Of a stretch of 64,000 nucleotides of DNA, positions 10,701 to 22,517 are shown piece by piece. Source of the DNA: Mugil cephalus (Eukaryota > Chordata > Actinopteri > Mugiliformes > Mugilidae). Position 1 is the stretch's first letter; each line of letters starts with the position of its first letter. The stretch covers positions 35,631,599 through 35,695,598 of the forward strand of contig NC_061770.1 of assembly GCF_022458985.1 (NCBI RefSeq), given 5' to 3'. Both the position numbers and the translations under genes were made by a program. The notes under the pieces are model-generated. The model saw only the letters and a list, made by a program, of their open reading frames with translations, searched no databases and was not told where the DNA came from.

Positions 10701-12881
10701 CAAATAGTATTTCTGTGTTGCTGTACCTGAGAGAAAGCTGAGGAAATGACTTCTTCGAGGCTTCCAGCCAAAGCGGAGGCCAAGTGTGTCCACTCCTCGA
10801 TGGGTTTTTTGACCTTGTTGTCGTCCCGCTTATTCCGCTGTAGATTGTAGGTGGCGCAAGAGATCACTTTGTTCTTCAGGGATTCGACTACAGCGTGGAT
10901 CTGAGGAAGGAGGAGAGACAGTCCACGTGATTTTACGCACACACTCAAAAGAGAGACTGAGGTGCTAACAAACCAGCCAGCTATTAAATGTTGAATCGTT
11001 TGTGAAATTTGGGAATGTTGTCACAATTTTTGTATAAACTGTGGATGATGCAGAAGGTCAGGGGCCTGTACATTTAATAACAAATCTCTGGAATATAAAT
11101 TTTCATTTATATTCAGATCAATGACAGATCAGCAGTTACCAGCAACTTAACCGGTAACTGCTGATCTGTTGGAGGAATTTGATCCCATTCCTCAGAACAG
11201 AACCTCTTCAGTTCTGAGTTGTTGGTGGTTTTCTCTCATGAACTGATGCTTCCGGTCTTTCCACAACATTTCTATTGGATTAAGGTCAGGACTTTGACCT
11301 GGCCCTTCCTAAACATTCATCTTGTTCATATTTAAATGTTCTTCTGGAGAACCATTTGTGTTCTTCGGCTCCTTGTCTTCCTCCATGACCCAGTTTCTCT
11401 TCACATTCAGCTCATGGACTCATGTCCTGTCATTTTCTTTTAGAGTTCACTGGTAGAGTTCATTCATTCATTGGTCCATCAATGATGAGCAGATGCAGCA
11501 GAACAGACTCAAACCAGGACATTAGCGCCCCCATGTTTCATGGAGGGATGAGGTTCTGATGCTGGAACATGATGATGCTTAAACATTTAAACCAAACTAT
11601 TCTACTCTGGTCTCATCTGTCCACTAAACATTGTCCCAAATGTTCTTTGTGGACAGAGAGCAGTGTCTTTGGTTGTTGAGTGGATTCATTAACATTAACA
11701 TCAGCCAATGAGAGAGAGGCCTTTAGCTGCTTAGAAGTTCCCCTGGGTTCCTCTGGTTCCTCTCACACTATGATGGAGTGATGTTTGTTGGTGGACCACT
11801 CCTGTGGAGGGGAACAGTCGTCTTCAATCTGTCTGACTCTCTATGGATTATTTGTGGCTACCAGACTCTTTAGAGATGGTTTTGGAACCTGCTTTCAGGA
11901 CTTGTTCTGTAGAGCAGCAGGGTCGACAAATTGATCTGAAAGGCTGGACATGAGATCGGCAGGGAGGTGAAGACATTTGTCTCCGTGGGGGACAGGAGGA
12001 CACTGGACAAACTGCTCTCCATCATTAACAATCAATCTCATCCACTACGCCACGACTATAGGGGAACAACAGAGCTCATTGTCCAATGGACTCATCCAGC
12101 TGCAGGACGTCATTCACACCAAACTTCATCCAACTTTACAACAAATCACCTTCCACCTCCATTTCTTGCATTGTACATTTGTTCATATGCTAATTCTGTA
12201 CAAGTTTCACATATCACAATTTTTAAGTTTTATTTTATTTTGCTAGAATTTTCTTTTAATAGTTTTTATTGCTTTTAATGTTTTTAATTGTTTGTCTAAT
12301 CCTTATTCTTACCTACGTACAGCTCTTTGTTTTTGGCCGTGATTGTTTTAAAAATGCTCTATAAATATATATATTTTATCTTTACACAAAAATGTTTTGG
12401 AACCAGTCCATATGTATATATGTAGGTGTGTGTGTGTGTGTGTGTGTTTGCGTGTATAAAATAAACTTCCGTATCTATTTCTTATACATTTGTTCATACG
12501 CTAATTTTGTAAATTTCCTTGCTTATACTATTTTATTTTACTAGCTTTTAACTGTATATTATTTTTATTCTAATTGTGAGCTTTTGACTTATATTGTATT
12601 TTACCCATCTTTTCACTTGCAGTTCTCAGTAGTGTTTTTATTGCCTAAACTAAATAAACTATATTTACCTCTGAGGTGGTCCGGGAAGGCACGTGTTTCC
12701 TCAGGTAAGAATAGTCCATGTCCCCCTGGTGTCCCCCGTCCTTGTAGAGTTTCTTCAGAGCATCGTGGAGTTTCCTCAGCTCCGACCTCTTCCACTCAGC
12801 CGCTCTCCTTGATCTCCGCCGGATCGGATCAGCCTTCAGGAACCGGTCCGGTTTCACCCGAGTCCGAGGTGGAGGCTTCAT
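7724..12881 (-). CDS. snapc2: snRNA-activating protein complex subunit 2 (SNAPC2)
   Basis: This is a subunit of SNAPc, the nuclear complex that binds the proximal sequence element of snRNA genes for RNA polymerases II and III. Six coding exons join in frame with GT/AG borders: 12881-12669, 10900-10727, 10610-10472, 9496-8933, 8782-8694 and 8029-7724, giving 494 residues. Four blocks match mammalian SNAPC2: the N-terminus MKPPPRTR; WTHLASALAGSLEE...AFSQ (exon 2); VDFERIY at the end of exon 4 running into ESAIVLDLLMSLPEEL (exon 5); and the C-terminus CPPLNPFMVPLKLL. Exon 4 is a long Ser/Thr/Pro-rich linker that makes the protein longer than the roughly 334-residue human form. The introns carry Tc1-like repeats and a 24-base C run. 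The gene is divergent from ap1s1. The gene identity is secure; exact splice choices are inferred from sequence. Confidence 0.92.
8289..8312. repeat. Run of 24 cytosines in snapc2 intron 5
   Basis: An uninterrupted C homopolymer. It lies in the intron between snapc2 exons 5 and 6, and because snapc2 is on the minus strand the transcript reads it as G24. A nearby segment at about 8430-8475 carries the terminal phrase of the Tc1-like repeat family. Confidence 0.95.
9662..10135. repeat. Tc1-like non-autonomous element, copy B, in snapc2 intron 3
   Basis: It has the same internal phrases as copy A: 'cttcctaatattgtgtaggt', 'gaggggcctctatgg', 'gccaccatcaaggagtgtca' and 'cacaagatggtc'. The left end is the diverged 'cgattataacattatcacc' and the right terminus is eroded. 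It lies entirely inside the intron between snapc2 exons 3 and 4. Confidence 0.7.
11140..11990. repeat. Decayed Tc1/mariner-type element in snapc2 intron 1
   Basis: This stretch contains phrases typical of reverse-oriented Tc1-type fish transposons: 'gatcccattcctcagaac', 'ttctattggattaaggtcag' and 'gactttgacctggcc'. No open transposase frame is left. A shorter relative with the same phrases appears in ap1s1 intron 4 at about 18960-19135. Confidence 0.55.
12120..12300. repeat. Dispersed repeat with 'gtacatttgttcatatgcta' core
   Basis: A short AT-rich unit around this 20-base core. Related units occur near 12480-12515 in the same orientation and near 14275-14345 and 14500-14560 in reverse orientation, on both sides of the snapc2/ap1s1 promoters. 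It may be the 3' tail of a LINE or SINE; I cannot name the family. Confidence 0.5.
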
Positions 12882-13084
12882 CCCCCTAAACTGTCACTAA
12901 TATCATATAACACCGGGAAGAAGTTAACCTGGACCCGGCTGAAAGCTTCAACGGGAAATATTTGGCTGATTTGAGTTTATCTTTCTGTTAATCTATAACT
13001 TTAAAGTGTCTTCCTTCTTAATGAATAGCAAACAATAACAAATAAACTCTGTTCTACTGGAGGTTTGCTACCCTTTGCACTACA

Positions 13085-13132
13085 CAACGTCCACTTCCGG
13101 GTTTTCTTCTTCTGTTTTTAATGGCGGTTTGT
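13085..13132. promoter_or_regulatory. Probable snapc2 promoter: ETS and YY1-like sites
   Basis: About 200 bases upstream of the snapc2 start codon the plus strand reads 'cacttccgggttt', which is CCGGAAGTG on the gene's strand and a classic ETS/GABP core. About 25 bases further on is 'aatggcggt', close to the YY1 core AAnATGGCG. This pair, with no TATA box, is common in housekeeping promoters. Function is inferred from motif identity and position only. Confidence 0.45.
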
Positions 13133-13134
13133 GA

Positions 13135-14640
13135 ACCTCCTCAAAGGTACATTACCGCCACCAACTGGACTAGAGGCGGCGAGCATGAACAGAACAGAAC
13201 AAAACGACAAAATCTTCAAAATCATGCAAACTTTTTATCTAAATTTGACTAAAAATATACATTATTTAATTTTTATTAAATTATTGTTATTATTATTATT
13301 ATATGAAACTTTATTTCTTGTAATAAATTGTTTTATTTACTGCATGTCTAATGTAAACTGTTCAGCACACAGTTTTATTTTATCCTTAAGTCTATGTCTT
13401 GTTCATATGTTTTTTTTTTCTTCTAATCTTGTGATTCTTGGAGAAAAAATAATTTGCCTGCGGGGATCAATAATCTTGAGTCTCATATGATTTTACTAGA
13501 TTTTTGATTGTATTTAATTTTTATTCAAATTTGATTTAATTTAATTTTATTATTTAATGTTATTTAATGTTGTTTAATCTTTATTTTTACTGGGATAGCT
13601 GGGATAGGCTCCACTCCACGTGACCCTCGTGAGAATAAGCACTAGCAGAAGATAAGATGAGGTTTTTATTTAAATTTAATTTAATTTAATTGTTTTTATT
13701 TAATGTTATTTAAAATATTTTATTTTATTTTTAACCCCCATGACCCTAGTGAGGATAAGCGACAGTAGAAAATGAGATGAGATTTTTTGTGGTTCAACTA
13801 GCTATTGTGAACAATAGCTTATGGATGAAATAAGTCGATTGAAGTCTAATTACTCTGCTTAGTCTTCCCCACTGAGTGAAAAATAAGATGTGTCTGTATA
13901 CCCTACTTGATGCAATAAGATAAGATGGGATTGTTTTGTTTGTTTGTTTGTTTGTTTGTTTGTGTTCCTGTGGGGAAATTAAATTGTTACAGTAGCAGGG
14001 AACAACAGTACAAATACAATAAGGTAAGACAAGATACAAAACTATATAAAAGTTAATATATTAAAGGTTAAAAAAAAGTGGCATATTGTATAAATTGTTT
14101 AAAGTAGCTAAATTACACTTAGACAGACTTTATTCACCCACAAGAGATTCTGGTCACAGTATCTTAGATGCACATAAAAACACTCTTGAGAACCACAAGT
14201 AAAAAGAAATAAAATAAAAGTAAAATGAAACGAGATATAACTAAAAAGATTGAAAAATAAAACTGTAGAAGAAAAAATATACAAAATTAGCATATGAACA
14301 AATGTACAAGAAATAGAGACACAAGTAAAATGCCGCAATATATGTTCCAAATTTTCTGCACTGGATCCAAAATATTTTTACTTGCATTTGCAGAATTACA
14401 ATAAAATAAAATAAAATAAAATAACAGCTTTTAAAATAAAATAAAAAAACAGCTTTTAAAAGAAATTAGTAGAAGCAAAAAAAAAAAATAGAAAATTAGC
14501 AAAATTAACATACGAACAAATGTACAAGAAATAGAGACAGAGGTAAATAGCCTTGTCACTGGGTCCAAAATATTTTCGTAACTCCAGGTTTAACCGTCTA
14601 AATAAATAAATAAATAAATAAATAAATGCCGGGGGGCGTG
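13135..14640. other. AT-rich intergenic DNA between divergent snapc2 and ap1s1
   Basis: No gene is seen. The stretch carries (TTTG)n near 13930-13963, (AAAT)n near 14600-14627, and two copies of a fish repeat tail: 'gggataggctccactcc...gagaataagc' at about 13595-13650 and its partner near 13735-13775. Together these separate the two divergent housekeeping-type genes by about 2 kb. Confidence 0.5.
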
Positions 14641-14686
14641 AAAACGTTACCTGACAGACAAAACTCAGGGCAGCTCTACAGGGAAG

Positions 14687-14696
14687 TGCGCATGCT
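14687..14696. promoter_or_regulatory. NRF1-like site in the ap1s1 promoter
   Basis: The sequence 'tgcgcatgct' is close to the palindromic NRF1 consensus GCGCATGCGC. It lies about 190 bases upstream of the ap1s1 start codon in a locally GC-richer segment with no TATA box. The promoter role is inferred. Confidence 0.35.
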
Positions 14697-14875
14697 CAGT
14701 AAAAGGCGGAACTAAGGGAAGGTTAGTTTGTAGTGTCAATGTTTATTCTCAGTACTATATCCGGCATAGACATGAACTTACGGCGCTAGCTACAGCGTGT
14801 TTGATTACGTCGGACCAGGCAGTGCAGACGTGGAGTTAGTTTGTAACGTTACAGAACAGTGAAACATCCCACACA

Positions 14876-17800
14876 ATGGTGAGTTACTGCGCCTAATGGG
14901 ACCGGAAGAGGCAGGAGCTAAGCTATGCTAATGCTATCAAGGTGTAATGGTGCGTTCCCTTTCGACTAGGAAGTCTGTCTCACTCTCCGACTTCCCATTG
15001 GGATATTTCGACGTTTATTACGTCTCCGCCTGCTCCACCTTGTTCGTCTTGTTATAGGCGCATCTACCAGGCTGCAAACACACAATATGGAAGAATAAGC
15101 TGAGAACAAACTCGTCATTTTTCTTCAGTGCTTTGACTGTAGACCTGTAGAAAAAGTGGACGTCATGACAGCTCATTTACAGCAAGTAGAGCTCCCCCTG
15201 TCCTCGGCTGCAGAATAGGTTATAAGCTCCACCCCTTTCATGTTAGTGGATGGGCCCAAGCTAAACGCTAAAGGTTCTTTTATAGCACTGAAGGATGTAG
15301 CCGACGTAGCCTACGCCTGTGATCCATTTATATTTGTGTGCTTGTCAGTGTGGTTCACTGGTTCTGGTAACAACACCACCCAAGCACTAGTCTGCGCTGT
15401 GTCTTTTTTTGTCAGTCGGGTTAATTTTTGTTCACTTTCAACAATGGCGATGGAACTTTTTTGCCGAAATTTCCGCTCATGTGCTACACACTGTAAGTGT
15501 AATAGCTTGTATAAAAACAACACCATCGATAGCAAGGGCCGTCAAACTCTAATTTTAGTTCAGGGGGCCACGTACAACAACCGACAAGTTGATCTTAGTC
15601 GGATTAATTTTTGTTTCTACTTCCTGCTTCGCTTTCAACAATGGCGACTGAAACTTACGCTGAAATTTCGCAGGAATTTTTCCAAAAAACGAGTCGTACA
15701 AATGTTTGTATCTGTGAACCTCCTCAGATAAGTTTTCCTCGACGTGTTCCATCTTTATTGAGCCACGCCGATCAATTTGAAAATTGCGGAGATGGAGAAG
15801 CAGCCGGAAATACTAAAGAGAAAAAACGCGCTACTACCAAGTGGGCCAGTCACAGCTCTAGTGGCTAATGTCGCTGTGACGCGTAACTAAATTTCTTGGG
15901 AGGTGGATCAGACTACAGCATGAAATTTGTCAAGTACATGTACATGTCGAATAAATTTTATTTAAAGATGGTACCTACGCAAATTGCCTACACCGGTGTG
16001 AGGGATTTCTACTTGTACCTCATCAGTCTGGCTAGCTCTGTAACAACTCCACCCAAGCACTAGTCGGCGCTGTGACTTTTTTTAACCAGTCAGCATGGTT
16101 TTTGTTTCTACTCCCGGCTTCACTTTCAACAACGGCGACTGAGAATTTTTCACAAATGTGGCTAAAGACGCATCATGCAAATGTTTGTATCTCCAAACCT
16201 CCCCAGTTAAACGTTCCCATTTGTTATTGATCCAAGTCTACTACCATGCTACTACCAAGTGGACCAATCACAGCTCTTGAGGGCTCCTTTGCCTTGACTT
16301 GTAGCTACATTTCAGGGGAGGTGTTAAGCGTAATTTAGGCTTCTGCGCTGAAGTGTTGCAGAGGTTCTGGCAGACACCTTCGCCGACAGCGCAAGTAGCT
16401 GTGATAGGTCTGCTTGGTAGTCACATGTGTCTGCTTTAGTATTTCCGACTGCTTCTCCATCTCCACGATTTTCCAATTGGTTGAATTGGATCAATAAAGA
16501 GTGGTAATTGGTAACTAAGGAGGTTTGTCGATACAGACATTTGTATAAGTCGTATTTGGCAAAATTTCGGTGGAATTTGGCTGAAATTTCTTGCGTTCTT
16601 GTGTGGCTGACAAGGAATAAGTAGGAATGTCTCACACCGGCAGGAGGTCAGGTCCTTGTTTGCGACTTTAGGGTCTTGGCTGCCAGTGTTAATAACATGT
16701 CCCGGATCTTTTCCTTTTTTATTGTTTGTGAACCATGTCCCTTTTGTGTGTGTGTGTGTGCGTTTAGATGCGTTTCATGCTGCTGTTCAGCCGTCAGGGG
16801 AAGTTGCGGCTGCAGAAGTGGTACACGGCCACGGCTGAGCGCGACAAGAAGAAGATGGTCAGGGAGCTGATGCAGATAGTTCTGGCCCGTAAACCAAAGA
16901 TGTGCAGTTTTCTAGAATGGCGGGACCTGAAGATTGTCTATAAAAGGTAATTATTTGAAAACAGTCTCACATGACACATGTCCTGGTATGAATGCTGGTG
17001 GATTGCTTCAAGGAAATACTGCAAATCATTTTATTCACTGTAGTAGATTTCCAGTCTTCCCCTCAAACCCCTGACTAACGAGAAAAAACAATGAATTAAT
17101 TAATTAAAAAACGCTTTCTTTTGAAAAAAATAAAGACTATGACTATGAAACAAACAAACAAATAAACGTAGTTTAAAAAAAAAAAATGGATAACTGAGAA
17201 CTACAGACATACACCAGGGTTTCCAATACAACATTAAATCTACGGTGGCCCCCCAGGGTCTAATTTACTCCACAGTGACTCGAAAATATTTGCTTGCTAG
17301 CTTAGCTCCCTAGGAGGAAATAGCTACAGATGTAACAAGCTTAACGTTATAAGAGCTAGGCACTTAAATGTGCTAATACTTTACTTAATCTTACATACAT
17401 GTGTCCAAAGAACATCTGAAAAGCATTATGTTTAGTATTCATGCGCAGGCTGCAGCTAGTTGTTGCTAGTTGCTAAATCATTAAATTACCGTAATAATTC
17501 TAAATCCAATATTACTGTCATTACGGTAATAGAATGACGAACGAAAAAACCCTCATGATGTTATTCTATGTGAAAATATTAAATGAACTGTATGAATGGA
17601 TTTTAATTGATAGGATAGTATCTTATGACCTTTTGCAAAAGCTCCACCCCCTTAGTTACTGTTGCTAGCGGCTGCTAGTGAAGCGGAAAATATGATTATC
17701 GAGGCGAAACCGGTCAACGGCAAAATCTGAGAAACCCCACGATTCTGATTCTGACTTCAAATACAAAATTAAATTTTAAATTGCCTATGTTCAACTTTGA

Positions 17801-20640
17801 CGTAAACTGACGAAACATAACGTTAGAGAAAGAGAGCTCCCAGCAATGAGACCTAAAACAACAGCTAAAGTTAGCTAGCTAACGTGAACTCATTGCCTAA
17901 CTAGCTAATATTAAGTTAACTAACGTTAGTTAGGCACTAATATTATCAATTTTTACCAATAGTAACCATAACTTTGATATACAGTTTTGTATATATGAGC
18001 GTCTTGCTAGCTCAACATTAGCTAGCTAGCTATCACTATGGCTTTAGCCCATTCTAGCCTTACCTCGGAGCCTAATTCTTGGGTTACACAGTGTCCGACT
18101 TGCTTTCTCCATTTAGCTTGTCGGAGGTCGGCAGCTTGACGGAACTTGTTTACATAGTAACGGTTGCTAGGATGTATGATTGGACAATGACTGTTTAAGG
18201 GTCAATTAGAGTTTTTAGTTAAGACAGTGAGACATCCTCAATTTCCCCAATTCGAGACGTTGAGGTCCGATAGAGATTCTGAGTGAATGAGTGGATTCAA
18301 CACTTTGAGTCGGTCACCTGCGTCTATGGCCTGTGTTCAGGACAGGAAGTGAAACAAAAACACTTGCTAATGCCAATTGTTTTGCGCATATTCACGCAGG
18401 TACGCCAGCCTATATTTCTGTTGTGCGATCGAAGAGCAGGACAATGAGCTGATCACTCTAGAAGTCATCCACCGCTTCGTAGAGCTGCTGGACAAATACT
18501 TTGGCAGCGTAAGTGACAGATAAGCCACCGAGATGAAATGTCTTCAATGTCTTCCACGACGTGAGTTCATCGATGGCCTTTGTTGTGTTGTGTCGTTGCA
18601 GGTGTGCGAGCTGGACATCATCTTTAACTTTGAGAAGGCCTACTTCATTTTAGACGAGTTCCTGATGGGAGGAGAGATCCAGGACACGTCTAAGAAGAGC
18701 GTCCTCAAAGCTATTGAACAGGCCGACCTGCTGCAGGAGGTAACGGTCACACAACTGCCACAATTACGTCACGGTTTTGCGTTATGGGAAAAATTCGAAG
18801 GGTTTCTGACAGCGGAGACGTTGCACTTTACAACCAATGTGGTGTCATTACGGTAATTGCACCGTAACATGTTGTAGATTGTGAATCGCTGCCAAATATC
18901 CACTTGTTCTGGAAAAACAAAAGGTCCAGGTGTAGGTGTTTTAAGAGTTGATGTACATAGAGAATCGGTTCAGTTGTGAGATGTTGGTGGTTTCCTCTCA
19001 TCAACTGATGCTACAACGTTTCTATTAAGGTCAGAACTTTGACTTGTTCCTAAAAATTCATCTGGTTCTTTAAACGTTCTTTAAGAACCACTGGTGTTCA
19101 TGGACTCACTGTCTTGATCCATGACTCAATTTCTTTCTTTCCTTCCTTCCTTTTTTCATTTGTTTCATTTGTTCATTCATTCCTTTCCTTCCTTCCTTCC
19201 TTCCTTCCTTCCTTCCTTCCTTCCTTCCTTCCTTCCTTCCTTCCTTCCTTCCTATCTTTAATTCCTTCCTTCATTCCTTGCCTCCTTCCTTCCTTTTTTC
19301 ATTTGTTCATTCTTTCCTTTCTTCCTTCCTTTCCTTGTTCCTTCCTTCCATCCCTCCTTCCTCTCTTCCTTCCTTCCGCCCTCTTTTCCTTCCTTCCTTC
19401 CTTTTTTCATTTGTTCAGTCTTTCGTTTCTTCCTTCTTCCTAGTTCCTTCCTTCATTCCCTCCTTCCTCTCTTCCTTCCTTCCTCCCTCCCTCTTTTCCT
19501 TCTTTTCTTCCTTCCCCCTTTCCTTCCTTCCTTCCTTCCTTCCTTTCTTTCTTCTTTCCTTCCTTCCTTCTTTCTTTCCTTCCTTCCTTCTTTCTTATCC
19601 TTCCTTCCTTTCTTCCTTCCTTCCTTCCTTCTTTCGTCCATTCCTTCTTTCCTTTCTTTCTTCCTTCCTTAATTCATTCCTTCCTTCTCTCGTTTCTTAC
19701 CTCTTTCGTTCGTTCCTTCCTTCCTTCCTTCCTTCCTATCTGTAATTCTTTCCTTCCTTCCTTCCTTTTTTCATTTGTTCATTCTGTCCTTTCTTCCTTC
19801 CTTTCCTAGTTCCTTCCTTCCATCTCTCCTTCCTTTCTTCCTCCCTCTTTTCCTTCTTTTCTTCCTTCCCTCCTTCCTTAATTCCGTCGTTCCTCCTTTC
19901 CTTCCTTCCTTTCTTCCTTCTTTCCTTTCTTCTTTCTTATCTTTCCTTCCTTCTTTCGTCCATTCCTTCCTTCATTTCTTCCTTCCTTCCTTATTCCTTC
20001 CTTCCTTCTCTCGTTTCTTACCTGTTTTGTTCCTTCCTTCCTTCCCTATCTTGAGGCTTTGGTGAGGACGGAGCCCCGTTATCGATGCCTCACCCACACT
20101 TTCATTTCATTCATTAATACTACGCTCTGCTCTATCTCCACCAGTTACAACCAAATGTTGGATTATACATTATATTTATTTATTGAAAATATTTTTTTTT
20201 TTTTTTGGACCTCTTTATTGAGCGGTTTTGCATGGAAAAAAGTGGCCGTTTTAGTGCATTTTGTTTCTATAGCGTCAAATAACGAACTAAAACAAAACAT
20301 GTCCAGAAAGTTTACTCATAAACATTCATCAACATTATATTGACTACCTAAAATGACCGAAACCACCTTTTTAGCGTTTTAATTCGGCCCGTCCAATAAC
20401 ATGGAAGGGGTGGAGCTTATGACCTGTACTGCAGCCTCCAACCACCAGGGGGAGCTCCACTTGCTTCAGCTTCACTCAAGCAGAGCTGCTCCATCTTTAT
20501 TTGTGTCATAAGCTTCCATAGACATGTGTTTTGAAGACCAGACTGAGGTGAATCCCGGATTTATTTTTAAAATATTTCGTTTATCTTTGCAGGAGGACGA
20601 GTCGCCCCGGAGCGTGTTGGAGGAGATGGGCTTAGCGTAG
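14876..20640 (+). CDS. ap1s1: AP-1 clathrin adaptor complex subunit sigma-1A (AP1S1)
   Basis: This is the small sigma subunit of AP-1, which sorts cargo into clathrin vesicles between the trans-Golgi network and endosomes. Five exons join in frame: 14876-14878 (the initiator ATG alone, directly followed by GTGAGT), 16768-16946, 18400-18508, 18602-18739 and 20593-20640, giving 158 residues, the same length as human AP1S1. The protein starts [20 protein letters not shown] and ends SVLEEMGLA. Other conserved blocks are [41 protein letters not shown] and [16 protein letters not shown]. No break is seen. AP1S1 rather than AP1S2 or AP1S3 is favoured by the C-terminus and by the neighbouring vgf, its neighbour in mammals too. 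A possible polyadenylation signal is AATAAA at 21900-21905. Confidence 0.95.
15175..15285. repeat. Repeat inverted with respect to 20360-20470
   Basis: The phrases 'agtagagctccccctg', 'tataagctccacccctt' and 'gatgggcc' appear as their complements near 20360-20470. The pair therefore forms a long-range inverted repeat spanning most of ap1s1, with arms of about 110 bases in introns 1 and 4. It is likely two insertions of one dispersed repeat. Confidence 0.6.
15345..16640. repeat. Cluster of a ~0.3-kb repeat in ap1s1 intron 1
   Basis: At least three sense copies (about 15345-15500 partial, 15560-15900, 16020-16320) and one inverted copy (about 16330-16640) share phrases. These include 'caatggcgactgaaac', 'tacaaatgtttgtatct', 'cctcctcagataagtttt', 'ggagatggagaagcagccgg' and 'gccagtcacagctc'. 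A fifth, inverted copy lies downstream of vgf at about 28510-28800. I see no coding capacity. It is probably a non-autonomous DNA transposon; the family is unknown to me. Confidence 0.65.
19130..20050. repeat. ~0.9-kb imperfect (CTTC)n tract in ap1s1 intron 4
   Basis: Almost the whole stretch is pyrimidine on the plus strand, built from TTCC units interrupted by internally repeated spacers such as 'ttttttcatttgttcattc'. That spacer recurs near 19300, 19410 and 19770, so the tract has a higher-order repeat of several hundred bases. Long open frames here are low-complexity artefacts. It lies between the fourth and fifth coding exons of ap1s1. Confidence 0.95.
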
Positions 20641-21910
20641 CTCCGTCGCCGGGCGGGACCGCACAGCCGAGGCACCGGGCGTCACAGTCTGGGTTTGGAC
20701 ATGCTTGGGACTTCTGTGTATATGTGGCTTTTTTTTTTTTTTTTTTGGGTTGGGGGGGTCACGGTGTAGTGCTGGGGGAAGAGACTCTGCTTTTTTGAAG
20801 GAGCCTCGCGTCGGCGGGTTCTTCATCAGCTCTTGTGTTTGTTTGTTTGTTTGTTTGTTTGTTTGTTTGTGTGCAAGTTTGGGGTCGTAGAAATTGGGGG
20901 CTACATTTTAAACATGCGGCGCGGCTGCAGTTGAGTTTTTTTTTTTTTTTTTTTTTTTTAAATAGGAGTCCCAACATTTAACTTTTTGGTCTGTCGGAGA
21001 ACCTCACAGTCAGACTGGAGCTCCTGAAGTGCCAGTTACTGAACGCCGACTTGGGACTAGATGGAGATATCGGTTTTGGGGGGATTAAAGGAAAAAAAAA
21101 CAAAAAATACAAAAAAAAAAAAAGTTTTGTACAGCTACATGAGCACACTACCACTACAGGTACTATCAGTTACACTTGAAGCAGGGAAAAGGGGGTTCAG
21201 AGCAGCTAGAATAAGTAATAACTCGATTCCCGGTGAGGATTTAGGTCGTACGGTGACTTTAATGGCTTCTGTTTCTTGCCTTGCACATTAGATTTAAAGC
21301 CATGCAAAAAATGACAAGAACCAATGTGACTGAGTTTGTGCCCAAACTACTACAGAGATTGTAAGAAATCTGAATTTTACTGGATCTCTCAAAACAGCCC
21401 CGCACCTATAAATATAAACAAATATATATATATATATATGTATAAATAAATATATAATTATATTTATTTCAACTGTATTTGATGTTTTAGGGCTGTACTG
21501 TTTTGGAATTCCTCGGCCAGTCGAGTCTAACCCGAACACGATGACCTGCCTTCTGAGAATAGACCAAAGAGACTTTTAAAAGGTTAGAGACTGAGACTAA
21601 ATGAGACGTTCTTGTGTAGGTGGTGGCGGCAAATTCCAAACTTGTGAGCTTCCAGCAAAAGTACAAGCCCCTTCGCCTGTCGTCGTTACAGATCCTTGTA
21701 GCTATAAACAATAACGTTAGGACCAGTCACGATAAATCTCTTGACCCCCCCGCCCCCATGTCTGAGTGAGCATGTATGAGAGAGGGGTAGAAATGGTGAG
21801 AGGAGCCACCTCTGAGACCTGTCCAGCAGAATAATCCGAGGTCAGTGTCCACCCAGAGACGAGGAACTTTGTGGAGTTTGAAGTGATTTCATAAATTTGA
21901 ATAAAACATT
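20641..21910 (+). other. Probable ap1s1 3' untranslated region
   Basis: Sequence following the ap1s1 stop codon up to a candidate AATAAA (21900-21905). It contains poly-T and poly-A runs, (TTTG)n near 20838-20870 and (TA)n near 21424-21440. The true end of the transcript is not determinable by eye. Confidence 0.35.
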
Positions 21911-22012
21911 TAAATTCTGTTCTGCGCAGTTATTGAGACGTCGTCCCTGTCGACGTGTTTTCCTGTCCTGCTCACGTTTTTATGTACGAAAGCCACGGCA
22001 ATAACAGCAAAG

Positions 22013-22515
22013 ATATAGACCCCCTTCACGGTTTGTAAACAATGTGACGTTTTTTTTAAGGGGGCGGGGCTTAGGTGGAGGCAAAACACCTCAAAACGGT
22101 TAGCATATTTCAATCGACTGTTTTGGCAAGAATGTATATTTTATTGAATCTGCTAATAAACTCCACGAGACCGTGAGTGTTATTTTAAAAACTTGATAAA
22201 GACAGACCAGACTTTGTCCCCTCTGTGTCCTCCTTTGGTCAAATTGTCCATCCAGTGAGTGAGAGTGTAGGAGTCAGTGAATGTCGTCCCATCAGTCAGA
22301 GTCAACTCTTTAAAATAACACTCACGATCTCGTGGAGTGAGTTTATTAATATATTCTCCAAAATATGACTTTTCCTCGTCCATTCTTACCAAAACAGTTC
22401 AATGACACATGCTAACAGCCGTTTACAAGCTATAGTGTTTGAGATGTTTTGCCTCCAGCTAAGCCCCGCCCCTCCAAAAAAAAATGTCACACTGTTTAGA
22501 AGCTGTGAAGAGGGT
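22013..22515. mobile_element. DNA transposon relic with ~120-base inverted ends
   Basis: The left arm (about 22013-22140) and the reverse complement of the right arm (about 22380-22515) align over their length. They share 'ggggcggggctta', 'ggaggcaaaaca' and 'gactgttttgg'. Between the arms the minus strand retains about 60 residues (YINKLTPRDRECYFKELTL and DSYTLTHW). These resemble the N-terminal domain of a multicopy fish transposon-encoded protein (pattern Y...L....R.RY..KL...DPY). A Tc1-like repeat begins directly at its right edge. Confidence 0.7.
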
Positions 22516-22517
22516 CT

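Noticed and set aside
19114-20065. Several overlapping open frames of up to 155 residues, rich in Ser/Phe/Leu/Pro.
   Set aside because: They are translations of the CTTC tract in every frame; low complexity with no gene signals.
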